From CAIODY01 sp041192505 (lineage in GTDB: Bacteria; Bacteroidota; Bacteroidia; Chitinophagales; CAIODY01), in NCBI GenBank assembly GCA_041192505.1, contig JBEEMV010000147.1, positions 1-12,557 of the forward strand: 12,557 nt of DNA. Reading direction: 5' to 3'. Under the pieces are notes generated by a model. That model saw nothing but the letters and a program-made list of their open reading frames with translations. It did no database searches and was not told the origin of the DNA. Numbering within the stretch: the first letter of the stretch is position 1; each line of letters opens with the position of its first letter. This document shows, piece by piece, positions 7,115-12,557 of the stretch. A program made the translations under genes and the position numbers.

Positions 7115-7780
7115 CTATTCACAACCTTCTACCACTATAACTATTTCGCCTTTCACTTCTTTTTGTTTAAAGTGGGCAGCCACTTCGGCTAATGTACCAC
7201 GTTTGTTTTCTTCAAACATTTTTGTTAGTTCACGGCATACGCATACTTTTCGGTCGGCGCCTAAATGCTCCATTAATTCTTCTAAGCATTTTACTAATCT
7301 ATGTGGCGATTCTAAAATTACAATCGTTCGAGTTTCGTTTATTAAATTTTTAATACGAGTTTGTCTGCCTTTTTTTTGTGGTAAAAATCCTTCGTAACAA
7401 AATCTTTCGCAGGGTAAACCGCTTTGTACTACTGCTGGAATAATAGATGTAGCACCAGGTAAACATTCTATTTTAATATTATTTTCAATACATTTTCTTA
7501 TCAATAAAAATGCAGCATCGCTAATGCCAGGTGTTCCAGCATCGCTTACTAATGCTAATTTTTTGCCAGCTAAAATTTCTGAAACTATATGTTCGGTTTT
7601 TTGATGTTCGTTGTGCTGATGATACAACCACATAGGTTTATCAATTTGTAAATGATGTAGCAATTTGCCTGTATATCGGCTGTCTTCGCAAAGCACAGCA
7701 TCCACTTCTTTTAAAATACGAATAGACCGAAGTGTAATATCTTCTAAATTGCCGATGGGTGTAGGAATGAGGTAAAGCAT
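7115..7780 (-). CDS. rsmI: 16S rRNA (cytidine(1402)-2'-O)-methyltransferase RsmI
   Basis: RsmI uses S-adenosylmethionine to methylate the 2'-OH of C1402 in the decoding centre of 16S rRNA. The 221-aa sequence shows the tetrapyrrole-methylase fold in the usual order: TPIGNL (7-12), CEDSR (31-35), the SAM-binding SDAGTPGISD (79-88), LPGATS (107-112), ESPHR (157-161), RELTK (183-187) and a closing GEIVIVVEG (211-219). It is shorter than the roughly 285-aa E. coli protein because the C-terminal extension is absent. This length is, to my knowledge, normal in Bacteroidota, so I do not call it truncated. The ATG at 7780 starts directly at the conserved LYLIPTPIGNL strand. It is divergent from the exopolysaccharide operon (103-base gap). 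A near-match to the -7 motif (TATCATTG, 7803-7810, one mismatch) sits 22 bases upstream. Confidence 0.95.
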   Translation of the reverse strand: MLYLIPTPIGNLEDITLRSIRILKEVDAVLCEDSRYTGKLLHHLQIDKPMWLYHQHNEHQKTEHIVSEILAGKKLALVSDAGTPGISDAAFLLIRKCIENNIKIECLPGATSIIPAVVQSGLPCERFCYEGFLPQKKGRQTRIKNLINETRTIVILESPHRLVKCLEELMEHLGADRKVCVCRELTKMFEENKRGTLAEVAAHFKQKEVKGEIVIVVEGCE

Positions 7781-7851
7781 GAAATTATTTTAATTAAAAC
7801 TGCAATGATAAAGAATTGAATGATAGGCTACTCAATAACAATTATTATAAT

Positions 7852-7859
7852 TACTTTTG
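7852..7859 (+). promoter_or_regulatory. -7 element for the exopolysaccharide operon
   Basis: TACTTTTG is an exact TAnnTTTG match, 24 bases before the ATG of the Wzz-like gene at 7884, giving a leader of about 18 bases. No TTG is visible at the -33 position. The element overlaps an inverted repeat that may be an operator. Confidence 0.5.
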
Positions 7860-7872
7860 CAAACTTGCAAAA
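7855..7872. promoter_or_regulatory. Perfect inverted repeat over the operon start (possible operator)
   Basis: TTTTGCAA (7855-7862) and TTGCAAAA (7865-7872) are perfect 8-bp inverted arms separated by AC. The left arm overlaps the -7 element, and the right arm covers the predicted transcription start. This placement would let a dimeric regulator block or aid initiation. TTTGCA after TAnn is itself common in Bacteroidota promoters, so part of the symmetry could be incidental. Confidence 0.35.
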
Positions 7873-7883
7873 AAAATAGATAA

Positions 7884-8957
7884 ATGAGCGAAATAAAGAT
7901 AGAAAAATACAATGATGAAATTGAATTCAAAGTTGTAATTGAGAAATTTAAAATATATGTATTTGGTATTCTTAGCTATTGGTATGTGGTACTTTTAAGC
8001 TCGTTATTATTAGGTGGTATTTTATTTTACAAAGCTTATAAAGAACCACCCATTTATACAGCTACAATGAAATATTCGGTAGGTAATGTGAATTCATTTC
8101 CATTAGGAAATTTGTTGGGGCAATTTGGTATAGATGGTTCAAGTTCGGCTATTGGTAAGGCAATAGAAATTACCACATCAAGAAAAATACTTAATGAAAT
8201 ATTATTTAACAAAATAGTAATTGAGGGTAAATCGGATTACTTAGCTAACCATATTATTACAGAGTATAACTTAAACGATGGTTGGGGCAAATTGAATGAC
8301 GTTCATCTAAAAGAAGTTTTAAGTAATTTTAAATTTAAGCATGGTGATATTACAAAATTTAGTTCAGACGAGTTGTATGCATTAAAAGATGTTTGTTCCA
8401 TAATTTATTCAAGCGAAAGAAAGGGGGGATTATTGGTTTCTGATTTCGAATCGCAAACTATGGTTTGCAGAATTCAAACATCTAGTTCGAACGAACAAAT
8501 CTCTTACTACATAACTAAATTTATTTATGATAGATTGGTAGATAAGTATTTTTCGAAAAATGCAAACCCTTTGAAAAAAAGCTTCGATTCATTTAAATTC
8601 AGAACCGATTCAATATTTGATTTAATAAAAGCTACTGAAATTAGATTGGCAAATTTTAAAGACAAACATCATAATTTAATATCGCAAGAAGCGATGGTTG
8701 AAAAATCGATGATTGAAAAAGAAATAATGAAATTATCAATTGCCTATTCTGAAACTGCCAAAAATCAAGAAATGTTAGATTTATCATTAAAATCGGTTTC
8801 GGGTAGTGTTGAATTAATTGATGAACCATTTTTTCCATTACCTGTTGAAAAATCATCAAAAATTATGGCTTTTTTAATTGGTGGATTAATGGGTGGTTTT
8901 TTATCTGTAATGGTGTTATTATTTTTAATTTTCTACCGTAGAATTATGCAATCTTAA
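7884..8957 (+). CDS. Wzz-like polysaccharide chain-length regulator
   Basis: The 357-aa inner-membrane protein has the layout of a polysaccharide co-polymerase. It has a short cytoplasmic N-terminus, a first membrane helix (about 29-50), a long periplasmic region rich in helices (about 51-325, with a coiled-coil-like stretch near 225-300), and a second membrane helix (about 327-351). A Pro-bearing DEPFFPLPVEKS segment (313-324) comes just before the second helix, as in Wzz proteins. Only a few residues follow the second helix, and no Walker A/B tyrosine-kinase domain is fused. It is therefore a Wzz type rather than a Wzc type. It should set the length of the polymer made by Wzy. As first gene of the operon it is preceded by a -7 element and an inverted repeat, without a Shine-Dalgarno sequence. 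The next gene starts 40 bases downstream. Confidence 0.85.
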   Translation: MSEIKIEKYNDEIEFKVVIEKFKIYVFGILSYWYVVLLSSLLLGGILFYKAYKEPPIYTATMKYSVGNVNSFPLGNLLGQFGIDGSSSAIGKAIEITTSRKILNEILFNKIVIEGKSDYLANHIITEYNLNDGWGKLNDVHLKEVLSNFKFKHGDITKFSSDELYALKDVCSIIYSSERKGGLLVSDFESQTMVCRIQTSSSNEQISYYITKFIYDRLVDKYFSKNANPLKKSFDSFKFRTDSIFDLIKATEIRLANFKDKHHNLISQEAMVEKSMIEKEIMKLSIAYSETAKNQEMLDLSLKSVSGSVELIDEPFFPLPVEKSSKIMAFLIGGLMGGFLSVMVLLFLIFYRRIMQS

Positions 8958-8997
8958 AGCAATAATCTCTAAGTTCTAACCAATAGATTCATTAGTT

Positions 8998-10281
8998 TTG
9001 ATTACAATAAAAAATTTATTAAAAAGTCAGTTTATTAAAAATGTAACCAAAATCATTTCAGGAACTTTGGTTGGTCAGTTAGTAGTTTTTCTGCTATCAC
9101 CTGTTTTAACGCATCTTTATACAGCCGAATTTTTAGGTGTGCTTGCCGTATTTATTTCAGCATCAACTACGCCATGGGCATTAGCTAATTTTAGATTGGA
9201 TTTGGCCATTCCGTTAGAGGAAGAAACAACCGAAGCCCGATATACCGCTTATACAGCCATAATTATAAGCATAGTAGTTTTATTTTTATCAGAATTTTTA
9301 ATGCTATTAGTAGGAAAGAATTTTTTTCTGCTATTAAATATTGAAGAATTATATAAGTATAAATTCTTAATACCAATTGCTATATTTTTTATTGCCTTGT
9401 ATTATACTTTGCAAAGCTGCCATATTCAAAAAAAAGAATTTACTCATAATGCCGTTGCAAAAGCTATTCAGAATATTGCCATGATTGTGATACAGGTAGT
9501 ATTAGGCTATTATTTTCATACTACAGTTTTTTTAATCGTTGGATACATATTAGGGTATCTTTTAGCATCAGGTTATCAGCTTTATTATTTACGTTTAAAT
9601 ATAGCTGAATTAAGCTACGTAATTAAAAATAAGCTGTACACCATAAAATTCCGAAAGCATCAATCATTTGCTAAATATTCAACCATAGCAACCGTTATTA
9701 ATACAGCAAGCATTACATTACCTTCTATTTTTATTGCTATGTATTACAATGCTGAAATGGTTGGTTTTTTTGCATTATCGCAAAGTTTAATTGGGCTGCC
9801 TACCAATATGCTTACCATGGCAATATCGCAAGTATTTTTAGGCGAATCTTCTAAATGGTTGCAAAAAGAACCCGACCAATTAAGGCAGTTTATTTTAAAA
9901 TCATTTAAAACAATTTGTCTGTTAGCAATTATTCCAACCGTATTATTCTATTTTTTAACGCCGCCAATATTCAATGTAGTGTTTGGGCAACATTGGAGTG
10001 CATCAGCAAAAATTGTACAAATAATGCTCATACTATACATCTCACGATTAGTTACCACACCCTATTCACATACTTTAAATGTGTTTGGCTATCAATGGTT
10101 GCAGTTTGTATGGGATATATTACGACTTACATCGGTTTGTGTTGTATTTATAGTTATGGGTATTCAGAAATTTGATTTTTACAGTACCATTTTTGGTTAC
10201 TCATTAATAATGGGTATATTTTATTTTATCCATATTGTATTATGTTTAAGGGTATTGAAAATACCCAAAATAAAATCTTAA
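8998..10281 (+). CDS. Wzx-like oligosaccharide flippase (polysaccharide biosynthesis protein)
   Basis: The 427-aa integral membrane protein has about 12 hydrophobic segments and belongs by appearance to the MOP/Wzx flippase group, which moves lipid-linked repeat units across the inner membrane. Family-like landmarks are the N-terminal SQFIKNVTKIISGTLVGQ (10-27), YTAEFLGVLAVF (41-52, equivalent to the common YTPEDFG), ISQVFLGESS (276-285) and VFGQHWSASAKIVQIM (328-343) before the last helices. The start is unusual: the only credible initiation codon after the upstream in-frame stop (8977-8979) is TTG at 8998, since the next ATG falls deep in the protein. That TTG is also the end of a perfect TAGTTTTG (8993-9000). 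The downstream glycosyltransferase begins 2 bases after the stop, so the two are probably translationally coupled. Confidence 0.9.
   Translation: MITIKNLLKSQFIKNVTKIISGTLVGQLVVFLLSPVLTHLYTAEFLGVLAVFISASTTPWALANFRLDLAIPLEEETTEARYTAYTAIIISIVVLFLSEFLMLLVGKNFFLLLNIEELYKYKFLIPIAIFFIALYYTLQSCHIQKKEFTHNAVAKAIQNIAMIVIQVVLGYYFHTTVFLIVGYILGYLLASGYQLYYLRLNIAELSYVIKNKLYTIKFRKHQSFAKYSTIATVINTASITLPSIFIAMYYNAEMVGFFALSQSLIGLPTNMLTMAISQVFLGESSKWLQKEPDQLRQFILKSFKTICLLAIIPTVLFYFLTPPIFNVVFGQHWSASAKIVQIMLILYISRLVTTPYSHTLNVFGYQWLQFVWDILRLTSVCVVFIVMGIQKFDFYSTIFGYSLIMGIFYFIHIVLCLRVLKIPKIKS
10250..10266 (+). other. Stem-loop at the flippase/glycosyltransferase junction
   Basis: GGGTATT (10250-10256), loop GAA and AATACCC (10260-10266) form a perfect 7-bp hairpin in the last codons of the flippase gene. 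It ends 17 bases before the glycosyltransferase ATG. It lacks a U-tract, so a terminator is unlikely; an effect on coupling or mRNA stability is possible. Confidence 0.4.
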
Positions 10282-10283
10282 AA

Positions 10284-11609
10284 ATGACAGCAAAAAAAGT
10301 ACTATTAATAACCTATTCTTTTCCTCCAAAAGGCGGACCTGGTGTGCAACGAAATTTAAAATTTGTGAAGTATTTTCCCGAATTTGGATGGAAGCCATTT
10401 GTACTTACATCAAAAGATTTATTCTACCCCGTTAAAGATTACGATTTGCTGAAAGAAATTCCATCTACGGCAGTAATAATCAGAACCGAAACATTAGATC
10501 CATTGCGCATTTTTTATTTGCTAAAACTATTTATATCAAAGATAAAAAAGTCGAAAAAAAATGAATTAGCGAAAGATGTAAAAAAAGTTGCGGTAAACGA
10601 ATCTTCGCTTTTTTATAAAATATATAGACTGATTAGAAGATGGTTTTTTATACCCGATTCGGCAATACTATGGCTTCCTTTTGCATTATGGAAAGGCTAT
10701 TTTTTAGTAAAACGTGAAAAGATTGAAGTATTGATTGGTTCATGCCCCGGGCCATCAAGTTTAATACTTGCATATTTGCTTGCTAAACTTACAGGTACAC
10801 GATTTGTTTTTGATTTTAGAGATGGTTGGACAGATTATCCCTATAACGATTACCCTACCAAATTTCATAAGCGCATAAATGCTTTGTTAGAAAAATGGAT
10901 AATTCCGAAAGCAGATAAATTAATTGTTTTTGGTGAGTTTTTAACCAATATATATTCATCAAAATATAATTTACCAAAAGATAAATTTATAGAAATATCA
11001 AATGGATTTGATCCTGCCGATTTTGAACATTTACCTAAAAAAAATAATGTAGATAATCGTATTCGAATTGTACACTCGGGCAATGTAATGGAATTTAGAA
11101 AAGCTGTTTTTGAAAATTTGGTTAAAGCCGTTAAACAACTTCCTGAAGAATTTTTAAACAAAATTTGTTTTGATTTTATTGGCAATGTAAACGAAGCAAG
11201 TGTTGAGCTGGTAAAAGAAATGAATCTTGAATCAGTTTTTACATTTTATGGTTATCACTCACATCATGAAGCATTACAATATTTAGGGCAAGCCGATGCA
11301 ACTTTAATTTTATTACCCGAAGGCGATTTTGCAGCCGTTACAGGAAAAGTATTTGAATATGTAGCCATTGGCAAAACAATTATTAGTATTGCCGAACCCC
11401 AAGGTGGTTGCTCAAAATTAGTTGCCAGCATCAACTCAATTAAAACAACTGCCCATCCTGATAATATTCAAGAAATAATTGCTGTTTTAAAAAATTGTAT
11501 TGAAAATGAATTTCCTACACTAAAAATTGATATCATTGAAAAATATAGCAGAAAAAACCATACAAGAATAATGGCTGATGTATTAAATGAATTGATTAAA
11601 CATGATTAA
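10284..11609 (+). CDS. GT4-family glycosyltransferase (GT-B fold)
   Basis: The 441-aa cytoplasmic enzyme adds a sugar from a nucleotide-sugar donor, probably to the lipid-linked exopolysaccharide repeat unit. I start it at the ATG at 10284 and not the in-frame ATG at 10242. The 10242 start lies inside the flippase gene and adds 14 residues, whereas 10284 puts the conserved first strand (KKVLLITYSFPPKGGPGVQR) at the N-terminus and follows the flippase stop by 2 bases. Landmarks are GGPG (17-20), DFRDGWTDYPY (177-187), NGFD (240-243), HSGNV (264-268) opening the C-terminal Rossmann domain, and TGKVFEYVAIGK (353-364) with Glu358 in the donor-site EX7E-like region. The first Glu is probably at 346 or nearby, so the spacing is not canonical. 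Donor and acceptor cannot be told from sequence. The gene is third in the operon and no Shine-Dalgarno is visible. Confidence 0.9.
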   Translation: MTAKKVLLITYSFPPKGGPGVQRNLKFVKYFPEFGWKPFVLTSKDLFYPVKDYDLLKEIPSTAVIIRTETLDPLRIFYLLKLFISKIKKSKKNELAKDVKKVAVNESSLFYKIYRLIRRWFFIPDSAILWLPFALWKGYFLVKREKIEVLIGSCPGPSSLILAYLLAKLTGTRFVFDFRDGWTDYPYNDYPTKFHKRINALLEKWIIPKADKLIVFGEFLTNIYSSKYNLPKDKFIEISNGFDPADFEHLPKKNNVDNRIRIVHSGNVMEFRKAVFENLVKAVKQLPEEFLNKICFDFIGNVNEASVELVKEMNLESVFTFYGYHSHHEALQYLGQADATLILLPEGDFAAVTGKVFEYVAIGKTIISIAEPQGGCSKLVASINSIKTTAHPDNIQEIIAVLKNCIENEFPTLKIDIIEKYSRKNHTRIMADVLNELIKHD

Positions 11610-11646
11610 TTACTATGATAAAATCAATAAAATAGCAGGATAGAAT

Positions 11647-12557
11647 ATGCATACTTTCATCACAATTTCCATTTTACTACTTACCTTAATGTACATCCTT
11701 ACGGTAAGAAAACCAAGATTTTTGGATCCAAATAGTATTTTTTTGATTTTTAATCTTATTAATTATTTAGGAACATTACCACTATTGGATTACAGATACA
11801 AATCAGATACGGTACATTTTTATTTTTTAAGTATTGGTTTAATTGTATTTATTGTTGGAAGTGTAATTGGTGCCAGAATTTTTCCAGTTACCGAGGCTCT
11901 ATACCTTAAATGGAAACAGAAACCATATGTCATTGAAGGTGGACATATCTACAAAAATTTAGTTTACTTTATTATATTCATTAGTATATTATTAAGCATT
12001 CTATATTATTACGCCGTAGGCTATAATATATTTTTAATGGGGGTAATGAATTTGATTACAGGGGCAGGCGAAATTGAAAATGCAAGTACATTAAGGTTGG
12101 CATCATACAACTCAAAAGTTGGTGGCAGGTATTTATTCCCTGGTTATATTAATCAATTAAAAAACACATTGCTTCCACTATTAATCGCATTTATATGGGT
12201 AAGATCTAATACCTTAAAGGAAAAGATGCCAATGCTAATTAAATTTGCTTCTTTACTTTCTATTTTTTTTATTTTTGGAACTGGGCAAAGAGGCGCTTTT
12301 GTTTTAGCAGGGCTAATGATTGGAATTTTTGTTTTAATATCTTCCGAAGAACGTGCAAAGAAAAAAGTTTTATTATATGGTGGTGGTGCTTTGATTTGTT
12401 TATTTTTCTTAAGTTCATTTTTTATTGGTCGAAACTCAAACAAGGGTAATAAAACTTTAACTGGAAATATACAAGGTTTATATGAATCAACACAAAGACG
12501 AATTTCAACAGCCAATCAATTAGGCTCTGTAATTGGTTTTCGAAAAATCATGTATTA
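11647..12557 (+). CDS. Wzy-like O-antigen/exopolysaccharide polymerase, partial
   Basis: An open frame from ATG 11647 runs through the right edge with no stop (303 codons plus 2 bases). It starts 37 bases after the glycosyltransferase. An AGGA at 11637-11640 sits 6 bases upstream and could serve as ribosome binding site. The protein is strongly hydrophobic, with segments near residues 3-20, 31-48, 57-79, 104-125, 173-187, 197-211, 214-232 and 242-261. A more polar stretch with ENASTLRLASYNSKVGGRY (144-162) follows helix four. GTGQRG (211-216) between helices is the kind of Arg-Gly turn seen in oligosaccharide repeat-unit polymerases. Sequence similarity in Wzy is always low, so the call rests on topology, the QRG motif and the Wzz-Wzx-GT context. 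An O-antigen ligase is the alternative. A 120-aa frame on the other strand (12153-12515) is a shadow of this gene. Confidence 0.78.
   Translation, partial: MHTFITISILLLTLMYILTVRKPRFLDPNSIFLIFNLINYLGTLPLLDYRYKSDTVHFYFLSIGLIVFIVGSVIGARIFPVTEALYLKWKQKPYVIEGGHIYKNLVYFIIFISILLSILYYYAVGYNIFLMGVMNLITGAGEIENASTLRLASYNSKVGGRYLFPGYINQLKNTLLPLLIAFIWVRSNTLKEKMPMLIKFASLLSIFFIFGTGQRGAFVLAGLMIGIFVLISSEERAKKKVLLYGGGALICLFFLSSFFIGRNSNKGNKTLTGNIQGLYESTQRRISTANQLGSVIGFRKIMY

Noticed and set aside
7115..7780. RsmI as a truncated gene because it is about 65 aa shorter than in E. coli
   Set aside because: All fold motifs are present through the final GEIVIVVEG strand, and the short form is usual in Bacteroidota as far as I know.
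10242..10283. Earlier in-frame ATG for the glycosyltransferase
   Set aside because: It lies inside the flippase coding sequence and adds 14 residues ahead of the conserved first beta strand. The ATG at 10284, 2 bases after the flippase stop, fits better.

Overview
This AT-rich window very probably comes from a member of the Bacteroidota. The evidence is short 5' leaders behind TAnnTTTG-type -7 elements, almost no Shine-Dalgarno sequences, a fused alpha/beta 2-oxo acid dehydrogenase E1, a short-form RsmI, and a Wzz/Wzx/GT4/Wzy exopolysaccharide gene set. The closest genus cannot be read from the sequence. No tRNA, rRNA, CRISPR array, insertion sequence or integrase is visible. The longest stretch without a convincing gene is 227 bases (3734-3960).

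Left part (1-3960): A lipoprotein gene on the minus strand runs off the left edge. Upstream of it lies a secreted class A beta-lactamase-like serine hydrolase, also on the minus strand. An 8-base tandem repeat separates the two, and a REP-like palindrome sits inside the hydrolase coding sequence. A small plus-strand gene of unknown function (95 aa) diverges from the hydrolase and converges on a full-length histidine ammonia-lyase gene (hutH, minus). HutH keeps the MIO-forming Ala-Ser-Gly and most active-site residues. It has Thr where characterised enzymes have the histidine of the Ser-His motif (residue 83). No other hut genes are present.

Middle (3961-7780): Three minus-strand genes follow one another: rsmI (16S rRNA 2'-O-methyltransferase), a fused E1 of a branched-chain-type 2-oxo acid dehydrogenase, and an unusual 330-aa protein. 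The last has a PD-(D/E)XK nuclease-like domain, a low-complexity linker, one membrane helix and a C-terminal NTF2-like domain. It starts 34 bases after the E1 stop and may be cotranscribed with it. It is the least explained gene here and the best candidate for something undescribed.

Right part (7884-12557): A plus-strand exopolysaccharide/O-antigen operon begins divergently from rsmI. It encodes a Wzz-like chain-length regulator, a Wzx-like flippase, a GT4 glycosyltransferase and a Wzy-like polymerase that is cut by the right edge. Spacings are 40, 2 and 37 bases, which fits one transcript. Together these cover transfer of a sugar, export of the lipid-linked repeat unit, polymerisation and length control. 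A perfect 8-bp inverted repeat overlaps the operon promoter and looks like a possible operator.
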